From Chlamydiota bacterium (lineage in GTDB: Bacteria > Chlamydiota > Chlamydiia > Chlamydiales > JACKPQ01): a DNA stretch of 41,957 nt. The stretch lies in contig JAJFLZ010000011.1 in the NCBI GenBank assembly GCA_021772435.1, forward strand, positions 1 to 41,957, in the 5' to 3' direction. The notes under the pieces are model-generated. The model worked only from the letters and a program-made list of their open reading frames with translations. It made no database searches and was not told where the DNA came from. Of the stretch, positions 1 to 7,967 are shown piece by piece. The translations under genes and the position numbers were made by a program. Position 1 is the stretch's first letter. Every line of letters starts with the position of its first letter.

Positions 1-138
1 CTTCCGCGCATCTTAGCCGCCATCTTGCACCCTTTTTGTGCTCATCTATAGCGCCTTGGCTATAGAATCGCAAAAAATGGCACAATCTGTCACCTAATCT
101 GCTCTGAATCTAAACAATCAAAACGAAAGAGTTCAGGT
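1..138. repeat. Partial copy of a terminal-inverted-repeat element (left copy)
   Basis: This stretch is nearly the same as 41823-41957 at the other end of the window; bases 61-124 match 41881-41944 exactly. It ends in AGAGTTCAGGT at 128-138, the end that forms a terminal inverted repeat in the right-hand copy. The copies differ in three short patches (bases 4-8, the hairpin loop near 51-56, and 125-127), so they are old copies and not a circular overlap. An internal hairpin CTATAGC...GCTATAG is kept in both with different loops. The outer end of this copy lies outside the window. The base after the element begins TA, which would suit a TA-targeting transposase, but this is inference. Confidence 0.8.
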
Positions 139-396
139 TAACAACTAAAGAGAAAAATCGTGGCCGAGGTAAGCCTCGCGTACTTGCTCTGAGGCGATGA
201 GTTCCGATGAGGTGTCAGACTGTAAAAGCTGCCCATTCTGGACGAGGTAGGTGCAATCAGAGATGGTGAAAATTTCCCTGGCATTGTGGTCGGTGATAAG
301 GACGCTTATGCCTTTGTCTTTGAGGTGGCGAATCATGGTTTTGACATCGGAGATCGTTTTGGGGTCGATATTGGCAAAGGGTTCATCGAGCAGCAG
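139..396 (-). pseudogene. Duplicated 3' end of lptB (83-codon remnant)
   Basis: This segment repeats 1541-1798, the last 83 codons and stop of the intact lptB downstream, with about seven differences in 258 bases by my reading. Two differences change residues: Arg to Cys in the stretch before the H-loop region's C-terminal part, and Gly to Asp. It has no Walker A or ABC signature, so it cannot be a working ATPase. Its left border coincides with the end of the repeat element at 138, and its right border is the point where the abiEii coding sequence stops. An in-frame ATG at 336 overlaps the stop of the truncated toxin frame (ATGA), so a 63-residue fragment could be translated, probably without function. 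Confidence 0.85.
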
Positions 397-656
397 TGCC
401 GAATCGCATCTTCAAGTTGCGCGTTCTCGGGAGCACCGTCTTTTGCAGTAAAGTCAAGATCCTCAGAAAATCTGTAGTTTTTGAAATAGCACTTTTTTAA
501 TGCTGTACCGCCTTTGAAAACTAAAGTGTCAGATAGCAAAGAATTCTCAGAAAATGCTTCAAGAAGCCATGATAGTAAGTAGTCCTGTTCAATGACATGC
601 TGAGTGACGTTGTTGAGCTTGCTATGTTCTCTAAGCCGTGTCTTTAAATTTTTCAT
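397..656 (-). pseudogene. abiEii: Truncated AbiEii-type nucleotidyltransferase toxin
   Basis: The frame begins at ATG 656, which overlaps the abiEi stop as ATGA, the usual coupling in AbiE operons. About 87 residues remain. They carry the nucleotidyltransferase core motif of the AbiEii/DUF1814 family: FKGGTALKK near residues 47-55 and RFSEDLDF near 62-69, with the two acidic residues. Full-length family members are roughly 250-300 residues, so about two thirds are gone. At base 396/397 the sequence switches abruptly to the duplicated lptB tail, and the frame runs on for about 20 unrelated residues to a stop at 333. The family transfers nucleotides to tRNA or other targets; this fragment keeps the first motif only and is most likely inactive. 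Confidence 0.85.
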
Positions 657-1426
657 ATGTTGACTATGATGCCCCATTTTGCGTTGCATTGACCATGTTT
701 AGGGCCGATGGCGTTTAAAAACCTGTATCCTTTGATGCGATGGTGCAAAAGTTTTTTCAATTTTGCCTCAGAAAAATTTAATTGGTCAAGAACCCAGCCT
801 AATCTTTTTTTTGTGGCGTCATCTTTTTGGAATGCATATTTGATGATTATATTTAAATTTAACTGTTTTTTTGCAAATACGAAAGCGTTGTAGACTTCAG
901 AAAATCCTCCGCATAATTCGGGGTAAGATAAGCCATCAATAAGTGTTTTTTCCAAATCAGTGATTTGAACGCGTGCTTGATTAGCCCAGATTGTTTGAGT
1001 CCCAAAGTAGGCGGTTTTTTTTACATGTTTGAAGACGTAGCGAGCTTGATATTTTTTGGGCACAAAAATTCTTGTTGGAGTGATAGAAAAAATCGTACTT
1101 GGAGTTTGCTGCGTGATTTGATGGTATTGCATAGCTGTCCAAAAGCCAATTGCGGATGGATTAACTAACTTTTGCGCTACTTCAAATTCATGAGGAGGTT
1201 CACTCATTCCAGATTCTAATGTAAAAGCATATAAGCCATTTTTAATTTTTTCGATCCATTGGTTTGCAACAAGTAGATAGATCATCTCTGGAATATAAGA
1301 TTTATTAATATGCAACTGTGACGCAAATTTCTCTACGTCAGATAACGTAAAAATACGAAAATCTTCAACTGCAAGAAGCTTTAATAGTTCTAATCCAATG
1401 ACTGTTTTTTTTTGTTTTTTATACAT
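653..1426 (-). CDS. abiEi: AbiEi-type antitoxin / transcriptional regulator
   Basis: A 257-residue protein with the layout of AbiEi antitoxins: an N-terminal winged-helix-like part (about residues 10-65), then a domain with the conserved run around VQITDLEKTLIDGLSYPELCGG, where the D-EKTL-DGL core is typical. AbiEi proteins neutralise the AbiEii nucleotidyltransferase and repress their own operon. The start at 1426 is chosen because the 16 residues added by an upstream start (1474) are hydrophobic and unlike the family. The gene overlaps the truncated toxin by four bases. It is intact although its toxin is broken, so it may now act only as a regulator. A palindrome at 1487-1501 is a candidate operator. 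Confidence 0.8.
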   Translation of the reverse strand: MYKKQKKTVIGLELLKLLAVEDFRIFTLSDVEKFASQLHINKSYIPEMIYLLVANQWIEKIKNGLYAFTLESGMSEPPHEFEVAQKLVNPSAIGFWTAMQYHQITQQTPSTIFSITPTRIFVPKKYQARYVFKHVKKTAYFGTQTIWANQARVQITDLEKTLIDGLSYPELCGGFSEVYNAFVFAKKQLNLNIIIKYAFQKDDATKKRLGWVLDQLNFSEAKLKKLLHHRIKGYRFLNAIGPKHGQCNAKWGIIVNI

Positions 1427-1455
1427 AAAAATTAGCTGCCATCTAATAATCGCGT

Positions 1456-1501
1456 TATACAGTATATATATCACATAACGTGAATATTAGACAGTGTCTA
1501 A
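1456..1501 (-). promoter_or_regulatory. Candidate abiEi promoter and operator
   Basis: On the minus strand, TTCACG (1479-1484) and TGTATA (1456-1461) are separated by 17 bases, about 30 bases upstream of the abiEi start. Just upstream lies a 15-base palindrome TTAGACAGTGTCTAA (1487-1501) with 7-bp arms, and a second inverted pair CGTTAT/ATAACG (1453-1458 and 1475-1480) spans the promoter. AbiEi proteins are known to repress their operons by binding inverted repeats, so these are reasonable operator candidates. The hexamers are only moderate matches. Confidence 0.4.
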
Positions 1502-1546
1502 AAAACACGCTTTATAAAATAATTGTAAATAACTATAAATTAACAA

Positions 1547-2269
1547 CTAAAGAGAAAAATCGTGGCCAAGGTAGGCCTCGCGTACTTGCTCTGAGGCGAT
1601 GAGTTCCGATGAGGTGCCAGACTGTAAAAGCTGCCCATTCTGGACGAGGTAGGTGCGATCAGAGATGGTGAAAATTTCCCTGGCATTGTGGTCGGTGATA
1701 AGGACGCTTATGCCTTTGTCTTTGAGGTGGCGAATCATGGTTTTGACATCGGAAATCGTTTTAGGGTCGATATTTGCAAAGGGTTCATCGAGCAGCAGAA
1801 GGGATGGGTTGGTAACGAGTGCCCGCGTGATTTCTAAACGTCTGCGCTCACCGCCAGAGAGTGTGCTTGCCCTCTTGTCTGCTAGATGAGAGAGGCTAAG
1901 CTCCTCTAAAAGCGCTTTGAGTCTTGTTTGCCGCTCCTCAGAAGATAGGGGAAGCGTCTCCAAGATGCAGAGGATGTTTTCTGAAACGGTCAGGTGCCTA
2001 AAAACAGACGGCTCCTGCGCTAGATAGCCAAGTCCTAGGCGTGCGCGTTTGTGAATGGGTAGGGAAGTGATGTCTTGATTACCAAAGAGAATTGTGCCGC
2101 TATCGGGCGCGATGAGGCCCATGGAAATATAAAAAGCTGTTGTTTTGCCAGCGCCGTTGGGTCCCAGGAGGCCGACAATTTCACCTGCAGCAACAGAAAA
2201 CGACAAGCCCTTTAAAATGTCTCTTCCACTGTAACTTTTGCGTAAATCGTTTGCTTGAAAAAGGGTCAT
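1547..2269 (-). CDS. lptB: LPS export ABC transporter ATPase LptB
   Basis: A 240-residue ABC ATPase of normal LptB length. Walker A GPNGAGKTT is near residues 36-44, the signature LSGGERRRLEI near 138-148, Walker B LLLLDEPFANIDP follows, and the H-loop is ITDHN. The FANIDP sequence after Walker B and the YLAQEPSVFR Q-loop region are typical of LptB. It powers transfer of lipopolysaccharide from the inner membrane through the LptFG/LptC bridge. Its start overlaps the lptC stop by four bases, and it is last in the dapB-kdsA-lptC-lptB string. The last 83 codons also exist as a diverged copy at 139-396. Confidence 0.95.
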   Translation of the reverse strand: MTLFQANDLRKSYSGRDILKGLSFSVAAGEIVGLLGPNGAGKTTAFYISMGLIAPDSGTILFGNQDITSLPIHKRARLGLGYLAQEPSVFRHLTVSENILCILETLPLSSEERQTRLKALLEELSLSHLADKRASTLSGGERRRLEITRALVTNPSLLLLDEPFANIDPKTISDVKTMIRHLKDKGISVLITDHNAREIFTISDRTYLVQNGQLLQSGTSSELIASEQVREAYLGHDFSL

Positions 2270-2964
2270 TTGAGCTCCTTTGTGTCGGGGATATGGGCTT
2301 TGATTTGAGACGCTTCAAATTTTGCGCCATCCGATGAAAAACGCAATTTTACTTGCCTAGCTAGGCCATCGACGAGTAGTTTGTCTTTAAAAACTGACCT
2401 TACGCACATATCTGAATTCATCTGCGGAGCTAGCAGGCGCCAATCTACTGCATCACCCTCCTTACCAAACTCCAAGGAGTTTGGCTCGTCGGCTTCTTTG
2501 TATCTTTGCACCTTCGCTTTGACATCTAAATCCACCTCTGTGCGTAAGGTCAGTTTAAAAAGTTGTACGCTTGCCATTTTCGTGATGAATTCGTGTGTAT
2601 TGTAAAAATAAGTGCCTTCTTTTGATGCAAAGATGCGTTTTTGGTCGCCATCGACCATGGTTCCCGAGATGCCGTGCATGGTTTCGATCAGCTCATATGT
2701 TTTTCCAATTGGAATGGCTTTTAAAACCGATGTGTCAGCAGCTATATGCGTATGCTGTCGCTTGCCATTATTGGTGTAATAAGCATCTTTGGTGATACCT
2801 TTTTTTTCTTGGCTTGTTAAAGGCTGCGGGTTTTCTTCCGACTGCATCGACAATTTTGCAAAAAAAGAGCGGTCGGCATCTGTGATATGCCAAGTGTGAT
2901 AAACGATATGGCCTGCAGCTGCCAAAAACAGCAACAGGGCAATCAGGCGCGTTCTAGCTAACAT
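2266..2964 (-). CDS. lptC: LptC-like LPS export protein
   Basis: A 232-residue protein with one N-terminal membrane segment (about residues 6-25) and a long periplasmic beta-rich part. By sequence alone it is a weak match to LptC, but its place between kdsA and lptB is the place of C. trachomatis CT654, and it overlaps both neighbours (11 bases with kdsA, 4 with lptB). LptC is the bitopic protein that passes LPS from LptB2FG to LptA, and its beta-jellyroll is poorly conserved. Residues 80-210 alternate short strands, which suits that fold. An unrelated membrane-anchored protein is less likely. Confidence 0.75.
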   Translation of the reverse strand: MLARTRLIALLLFLAAAGHIVYHTWHITDADRSFFAKLSMQSEENPQPLTSQEKKGITKDAYYTNNGKRQHTHIAADTSVLKAIPIGKTYELIETMHGISGTMVDGDQKRIFASKEGTYFYNTHEFITKMASVQLFKLTLRTEVDLDVKAKVQRYKEADEPNSLEFGKEGDAVDWRLLAPQMNSDMCVRSVFKDKLLVDGLARQVKLRFSSDGAKFEASQIKAHIPDTKELK

Positions 2965-3742
2965 CTTGGGCCAGCTGTTTTAAAGCATCAAATGCCATGA
3001 CCGTGGTTGCATCGCTTTTGGCAGCCGGTGGATTATCGTGCGATTCGATGTAGAGACTATTAGCGCCGGCTGCAACAGCAGCTTTTGCTAGCACGGGAAT
3101 AAATTCACTCTGTCCGCCCGAATGCGTGCCACATCCACCTGGCAACTGCACTGCATGCGAAGCGTCAAAACACACTGGATAGCCCATTTTTTGCATGATG
3201 GGAATGGCGCGCATATCGCAAACGAGATTATTGTAGCCAAAACTTGTGCCGCGCTCTGTTAAAAGAATTTGTGTATTGCCGCTTTGTGCGATTTTATCGA
3301 CCACATTTTGCATATCCCAAGGCGCTAAAAACTGGCCCTTTTTGACTTTGACAACACGTCCTGTGCTAGCTGCTGCAACAAGCAAATCTGTCTGGCGGCA
3401 TAAAAACGCTGGAATTTGTAGCACATCGCACACCTCCGATGCAGGGTCTGCATGCTCGGGCAGGTGAATATCGGTCACAACGGGCACGCCGAATGTCTTT
3501 TTCACTTTGGCTAAAATCTCAAGGCCCTTTTTGAGTCCTGGGCCGCGGTACGACTTAATCGAAGAGCGATTCGCCTTATCAAAACTCGACTTGAACACAA
3601 ACGGTTTTCCATCAAAAAGTTTACACAAATGCTCAGCGCATTTTAACGTGTGCTCTTCCGATTCAATAACGCATGGGCCAGAAAAAAACAGCAGCGGATG
3701 GCCATCTCCGACAATAAATTGACCAATTTTTATATCTTGCAT
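2954..3742 (-). CDS. kdsA: 3-deoxy-D-manno-octulosonate-8-phosphate synthase
   Basis: KdsA condenses arabinose 5-phosphate with phosphoenolpyruvate to make Kdo 8-phosphate for LPS. The 262-residue protein has the family core FKSSFDKANRSSI and RGPGLKKGL, the LLTERG motif, and FDASHAVQLPGG. The N-terminal SGPCVIES carries the cysteine of metal-dependent KdsA enzymes, in place of the asparagine of the metal-free E. coli type; the later His (DASH), Glu (IESH) and Asp (KSDATT) fit the other metal ligands. The start at 3742 is chosen over 3787 because GGAG lies 6 bases upstream and the extra residues are unlike KdsA. It overlaps the end of dapB by 13 bases. Confidence 0.95.
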   Translation of the reverse strand: MQDIKIGQFIVGDGHPLLFFSGPCVIESEEHTLKCAEHLCKLFDGKPFVFKSSFDKANRSSIKSYRGPGLKKGLEILAKVKKTFGVPVVTDIHLPEHADPASEVCDVLQIPAFLCRQTDLLVAAASTGRVVKVKKGQFLAPWDMQNVVDKIAQSGNTQILLTERGTSFGYNNLVCDMRAIPIMQKMGYPVCFDASHAVQLPGGCGTHSGGQSEFIPVLAKAAVAAGANSLYIESHDNPPAAKSDATTVMAFDALKQLAQDVS

Positions 3743-4323
3743 AGCTGCTCCACTCCGTAAAATCCAGGTTTTTGGGTTATTATCCATTTTGCAGCTCTAA
3801 GCGCGCCATCGGCGTAGGGTTTTCTGCTGTGAGATTTATGCCGGATCTCCAGCTCCTCATCACCCCACGAAAAATAAATGCGGTGCTCGCCAGCAGCGTT
3901 CGGCCGCCTGTAAGCATTGATCGCCACGGCGTTTAGCAAATTAGCTAAATGAATCGCTGTGCCACTAGGCGTATCTTTCTTTTGCTCGTGATGAATCTCT
4001 GTCACATCTACTTTAGCCTGGACATTTTGCTGAACACTTAAAGCTAAGCTGCGCAAAAGGTTCATGCCGAAACTAAAATTTGGCGCATACAGCACAGGAT
4101 AAGATTTGGCCATCAACTTCATCTTCTCAAAATTATCGTTGCTATGTCCCGTTGATCCCACAATCAGCGGCGCGTCTCTTATCTCAAACGCGCCCGGTAG
4201 CGATACATCGATAATCACATCGGCAGGCATGCTTTCTGTAAAATCAGCATCCAATTCAATCGCCTCAGCGATCGCTGAGCCAAGCTTACCTGTGCGTCCA
4301 ATGATGTCTAATTTCAAAACCAT
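3730..4323 (-). CDS. dapB: 4-hydroxy-tetrahydrodipicolinate reductase, compact form
   Basis: DapB reduces hydroxytetrahydrodipicolinate in the lysine/diaminopimelate route. The catalytic stretch EIHHEQKKDTPSGTA (about residues 109-123) with the His-His and Lys is intact, as is GSTGH and the C-terminal GALRAAKW. The N-terminal dinucleotide loop is IGRTGKLG. At 197 residues it is much shorter than the usual 240-275; the missing parts are in the N-terminal nucleotide domain between the first strands. Motifs are complete and the frame is open, so I read it as a compact enzyme and not a pseudogene. It heads the string dapB-kdsA-lptC-lptB. The best Shine-Dalgarno (AAAGGAG) sits about 17 bases upstream of this start. 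Confidence 0.88.
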   Translation of the reverse strand: MVLKLDIIGRTGKLGSAIAEAIELDADFTESMPADVIIDVSLPGAFEIRDAPLIVGSTGHSNDNFEKMKLMAKSYPVLYAPNFSFGMNLLRSLALSVQQNVQAKVDVTEIHHEQKKDTPSGTAIHLANLLNAVAINAYRRPNAAGEHRIYFSWGDEELEIRHKSHSRKPYADGALRAAKWIITQKPGFYGVEQLCKI

Positions 4324-4345
4324 TCCACAATCATAGCAAACTCCT

Positions 4346-4374
4346 TTGTTTTTTTTCCTTACTCATTGTAGAAT
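4346..4374 (+). promoter_or_regulatory. Promoter of tRNA-Arg(TCT)
   Basis: TTGTTT (4346-4351) and TAGAAT (4369-4374) are 17 bases apart, and the tRNA begins 10 bases after the -10 box, so transcription would start a few bases before the tRNA. The same region on the other strand holds TACAAT, a possible -10 for dapB. Confidence 0.65.
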
Positions 4375-4384
4375 AGGGAGAAGT

Positions 4385-4458
4385 GGATTGATAGCTCAGT
4401 TGGATAGAGCACCCGCCTTCTAAGCGGGCGGTCACAGGTTCGAATCCTGTTCAATCCG
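4385..4458 (+). tRNA. tRNA-Arg (anticodon TCT)
   Basis: A 74-base cloverleaf: acceptor GGATTGA pairs with TCAATCC, D-arm stem GCTC/GAGC, anticodon stem CCCGC/GCGGG with loop CTTCTAA, T-arm ACAGG-TTCGAAT-CCTGT, discriminator G. The anticodon TCT reads AGA/AGG. CCA is not encoded. It lies 19 bases before the DHH-type gene and is probably co-transcribed with it, as no separate promoter was seen between them. Confidence 0.97.
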
Positions 4459-4477
4459 ATTTTGATTCAGGAGATCG

Positions 4478-7069
4478 ATGGCAGACAAAACACTTGGCGA
4501 CCACGAGTTAAAACTCTATACCTTTGAAAAAGTCGATATCAAACAATTTGAAACAAGTGATTTCAAAAACCTCAATGCCTACGATAGACACGGCAAAGTC
4601 AACCTCTACCTAACAGATCTCATTAGAGGGGCGCCCAAACCTAACTTTTTATTGGGCGCTGTCGTTAGCTTCATCGATCAAATCTGCCAAAAGAACATCA
4701 TCCCCACCTACAACTTTCAAAGCTATGAGCTTTGGCTCAACCAATTTTCTGGACTCACACCTGATGAAAATTTAGAAGTTCGCGCTGCGATCATGGGCAA
4801 ACACGTGCCGCGCGATATTTATCAAATTTTTTTTCCAATCGGCATGGGCAAAACATTTGAAGGCACCCACTTTGTCACAGCGCATGCTTCTCCCGATCTT
4901 GACACAACCGTTGCCTCCTTTTGGGGCTGGGTCGATGCTTTTGCAGCAAGAGTTGGCAGTGGCCTGCACGTTTGGAACGTTCCAGGCGGCTCGCCTAATG
5001 CTCAAGTTGAAATTGATCAGCTCTTTTTTAAATTTTTTGGTACAAACGTCTTTTCCAGGCTTGCCAAAACAGGTCTGTCGCTCACGCTATCTAGTTACGA
5101 TTTAATGACCCAGCAAGGGCTCATGAAAAAACAGCTAAAAGAGACAGCTCTTAGCCTAGATCACGAGCGCAACCAAAACGCTATCGTATTGATCGATCAC
5201 GAAGGTTACTACATCGGCGACTGGCGCAACATCGACGTCGAAGGCGTGCGCCAGGTTATCATGTCGCTCTACACGTGCCTGAACTGGTTTGAAAACAATT
5301 TACATATGCGCCTCATTTCTCTTTTTGCCAAAAAAGATCTAAGCCTAAGTGACGTGCCAGCCTTTATGCAAGCTGTTATCAAAGCCAAACTTATCGATTG
5401 CGATCCAGTACGCGAATTTACGCCGCGTCAAAAACAATCGCTGCATGACTACTTCGAAAAAGTTTTAGGTCTCTCATCTGGGCTCGATGTGACCTTCCAA
5501 GACCTGGCTAAAGCCTTTGAAGAGAAAAAATTTGCCCAATTTGAAAACTTCACTAGCGCCATCAAAAAATGCATGAGCACCGACCTATTCGATAAAGACG
5601 GCAAGCTCAAAGAAGACAGGCCTCTCATTTTCAGTCATCTTGAGACCGTTGTCAAAGAGCTCGAAGAATCCATGCGTTCGATTCAATCCTATGTCGAAAA
5701 ACTCCAAGCGGCCTTCCAAATCAAAACCGACGTCTTTGGCTTTAAGCCCTCCTATCTTAGCCATCGCGACGAGCTTGCTGAAATCAAAGCCAAAATGGCA
5801 AACTACCCCTACTTGACAGTTAACTATCTGGGCGACAAGGGTAAACACGTCCCAGTTGGCATCATCCCATCCAACACGCTGCGCAAATCCACCTTGGGTA
5901 CTGTCACTTTGCGCGACTTTTCTAACCGCCAAGAGACCAGCATCCCGCCCTATCTAGAAGTGATCAGCGTCATCGACCACCACAAAACAGAGCTGACCAC
6001 CAAAGCGCCGCCGATGCTGCTTATCTGTGATGCGCAAAGCTGCAACGCACTCGTTGCGGAGCTCACCTTCCAGATCAACGACAAATACAGCTTAGGTGGC
6101 ATGAGCCCGGACAAAATAGCATCTCAGCTTAAAAGTCTAGCTAGCCAGGAGCAAAATACCCAAACCCTGCGTCTCAAAAGACGGCTTCTTCAACGCCAAA
6201 TGGCTGCACTATCAAACCAAGCATCCTATATCGATCCCACCCGCGAATACCTCGAATACCTGCAATTCCTCCACGCCATTCTAGACGATACCGATCTGCT
6301 CACCAAAATATCACAGCGCGATGTGCACATCACAGCAGAGCTGCTCAACCGCCTAAAATCCCTCATGCTAGGTTTTGAAGTTGAAACCGTTCACTTTGAC
6401 GACATCCCACAAAATGCCAACTACACCAAAGAGTGCGCGAAACGTCTGCTCACCAATCCAGATCTCTACGCTCTATACAGCAAAATCTACACGCAGCGTG
6501 AGGTTCACGTAGACTCAGAAATTGACAACTTAGCAAAAGGCAAGCCCTCCATCCTCTTTGAAGACACCAAAATCCAAAACAACTGCGCGCGAATCGGCCA
6601 AACCAAAATCTTTGCAGATAACTATCCTACTCTATCTAAGCATGTTGACTCGCTCCGCTCCATCTGGTTTGAAAACGCGCAAATGATCTACAAAGAGCAC
6701 CCAGCCATCTTGCTGCACATGCAAATGATCACCACCATAGGAAGCGCTGAAGAGCTATTTTCAGGCAAAGAACTCGCTTATCAGCACCAAGACGAGCTGT
6801 GGATCTGGATACCAGGTGACAGCCTCTCTATTGCCCATTTGAAGGCCTTTTTAACTGCTTTCCGTACCTCCCCGCAAGCATCTCACATGAAAGAGGTTGA
6901 ATTCTTAGGTTCCAATGCCGAAGAACTCTCTCGGATCTTCACCGAAAGCTTTAATCCTCTGCCGCATAAAACCACCGATAAAAATCTTCCCATCGCTATC
7001 TTGCGCTACACAGCAGGAGCTCTTAACTCACGCAAAGCGATGATCTCACCCTATCTCCCTGCTAAATAG
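4478..7069 (+). CDS. Large DHH-superfamily phosphoesterase-like protein
   Basis: An 863-residue protein. It carries split motifs of the DHH superfamily, closest by eye to family II inorganic pyrophosphatases: HASPDLDT at about 136-143 (the DxD motif), DHHK at 500-503, SCNALVAE near 524, and LDDTDLLTK...QRD near 605, which resembles the SDT...TEKD stretch of those enzymes. The two catalytic motifs are separated by about 360 residues, far more than in a 300-residue pyrophosphatase, so a large domain (about 190-450) is inserted. No signal peptide or membrane segment is seen, so it is probably cytosolic. Substrate unknown: pyrophosphate, polyphosphate, or a nucleotide. It starts 19 bases after tRNA-Arg with weak GGAG (4468-4471), and likely shares its transcript. 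Confidence 0.75.
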   Translation: MADKTLGDHELKLYTFEKVDIKQFETSDFKNLNAYDRHGKVNLYLTDLIRGAPKPNFLLGAVVSFIDQICQKNIIPTYNFQSYELWLNQFSGLTPDENLEVRAAIMGKHVPRDIYQIFFPIGMGKTFEGTHFVTAHASPDLDTTVASFWGWVDAFAARVGSGLHVWNVPGGSPNAQVEIDQLFFKFFGTNVFSRLAKTGLSLTLSSYDLMTQQGLMKKQLKETALSLDHERNQNAIVLIDHEGYYIGDWRNIDVEGVRQVIMSLYTCLNWFENNLHMRLISLFAKKDLSLSDVPAFMQAVIKAKLIDCDPVREFTPRQKQSLHDYFEKVLGLSSGLDVTFQDLAKAFEEKKFAQFENFTSAIKKCMSTDLFDKDGKLKEDRPLIFSHLETVVKELEESMRSIQSYVEKLQAAFQIKTDVFGFKPSYLSHRDELAEIKAKMANYPYLTVNYLGDKGKHVPVGIIPSNTLRKSTLGTVTLRDFSNRQETSIPPYLEVISVIDHHKTELTTKAPPMLLICDAQSCNALVAELTFQINDKYSLGGMSPDKIASQLKSLASQEQNTQTLRLKRRLLQRQMAALSNQASYIDPTREYLEYLQFLHAILDDTDLLTKISQRDVHITAELLNRLKSLMLGFEVETVHFDDIPQNANYTKECAKRLLTNPDLYALYSKIYTQREVHVDSEIDNLAKGKPSILFEDTKIQNNCARIGQTKIFADNYPTLSKHVDSLRSIWFENAQMIYKEHPAILLHMQMITTIGSAEELFSGKELAYQHQDELWIWIPGDSLSIAHLKAFLTAFRTSPQASHMKEVEFLGSNAEELSRIFTESFNPLPHKTTDKNLPIAILRYTAGALNSRKAMISPYLPAK

Positions 7070-7100
7070 CCACTTAAAGATATCAAATAATCTTTACTAA

Positions 7101-7129
7101 TTGACTAATTATAAATAATTTATTAATAT
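7101..7129 (+). promoter_or_regulatory. Promoter of the 7152 gene
   Basis: TTGACT (7101-7106) and TAATAT (7124-7129) with a 17-base spacer, in AT-rich DNA, 22 bases before the start codon. A small hairpin TAAAGAT/ATCTTTA just before it may end the upstream transcript. Confidence 0.6.
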
Positions 7130-7151
7130 GTATGAAAACTAAACGGTAATT

Positions 7152-7724
7152 ATGGCTGTAAACTTTCCAATTACATTTGAACATATCAAGACTTTAGGTG
7201 TTCATATTCAAAGTGCCGTTAAGATGGCGACCAAAATCAAAACCGTCAAAGTTAGTCTTCTTGTGCTCGCTGTCATAACGATTGTCCCTATTCTTGGTTA
7301 CTTGGCCTATCTAGGTATTCAAAAAATCACCCACATAAGAGCTGAAAAAAGAACGCAAAAAGAACTGGAAAAACAGCAAGAAAAAATATGGCATCTAGGA
7401 ATCGGGGCAGTCGTTGGAATTGCAACAACAGTTGGAATTGCTGGCCTTTTTGCAACAACTTTGTGTGCTACAGAAACTGGAGCTAGCATTATTGCAAGCG
7501 GTGTTAAATCAGCAATTGCGACAAATTACGGCTCACAAGCCCTTATGCAAGCACTTTCTAGTCTAGCTGCAGTGCCTGAAATGACCGGATTGCAAAAATT
7601 TGCTGTCTTACTCAACTACGCATATCCAGTTCAATTCGATTGGTTAAATAATATATTTAACCTTCCAAATTGCACAGGAACTCAAATAATTACTTTACTT
7701 ATGAATATCAAAAAGTCTGCTTAG
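7152..7724 (+). CDS. Unrecognised two-helix membrane protein (cluster gene 1)
   Basis: Not recognised. The 190-residue protein has two strong hydrophobic segments (about 34-56 and 82-104) joined by a charged, helix-forming stretch rich in Lys, Glu and Gln, then a mostly helical tail with two cysteines at most. Two nearby hydrophobic segments recall chlamydial inclusion-membrane (Inc) proteins, but the loop here is longer than usual and this is only a suggestion. It is the first of four unrecognised plus-strand genes (7152-10896), each with its own promoter. The start is the only ATG that follows the promoter and precedes the first helix; the ribosome site (ACGGT) is weak. Confidence 0.65.
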   Translation: MAVNFPITFEHIKTLGVHIQSAVKMATKIKTVKVSLLVLAVITIVPILGYLAYLGIQKITHIRAEKRTQKELEKQQEKIWHLGIGAVVGIATTVGIAGLFATTLCATETGASIIASGVKSAIATNYGSQALMQALSSLAAVPEMTGLQKFAVLLNYAYPVQFDWLNNIFNLPNCTGTQIITLLMNIKKSA

Positions 7725-7897
7725 TTTCAACTTATCTTAATGAATTAATTGCAAATAAGATTTTAAAAAAGCAAATTTGTAATTAAAATAATTTCTATGT
7801 CGTTTATGTAAGTAATTAGTAATGAGCGAGATAAAATAGCTCACTGTTCTTAATTTACGTTTAATTAGTAAATCTAAATTAAACAAAAGTTTACAAA

Positions 7898-7957
7898 TTG
7901 ACTTTATTTAAATAAACGATTTATTATTATTATCAACCTTTAAAACCCAAACGGAGG
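7898..7957 (+). promoter_or_regulatory. Strong promoter and ribosome site of the 7968 gene
   Basis: TTGACT (7898-7903) and TATTAT (7922-7927) are 18 bases apart behind a very AT-rich upstream stretch that could act as an UP element. A leader of roughly 35 bases ends in GGAGG (7953-7957), 10 bases before ATG 7968. The 243-base gap from 7725 otherwise holds only AT-rich sequence and a small stem GAGC/GCTC near 7823-7842. Confidence 0.65.
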
Positions 7958-7967
7958 AATCATAGTT

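Noticed and set aside
139..1798. lptB duplication as an assembly error
   Set aside because: About seven base differences between copies and a clean junction into abiEii argue for a real, diverged duplication, though long reads would settle it.
3730..4323. dapB as a decayed gene because of its length
   Set aside because: All catalytic motifs are present in one open frame, and the gene is tightly packed in an operon.
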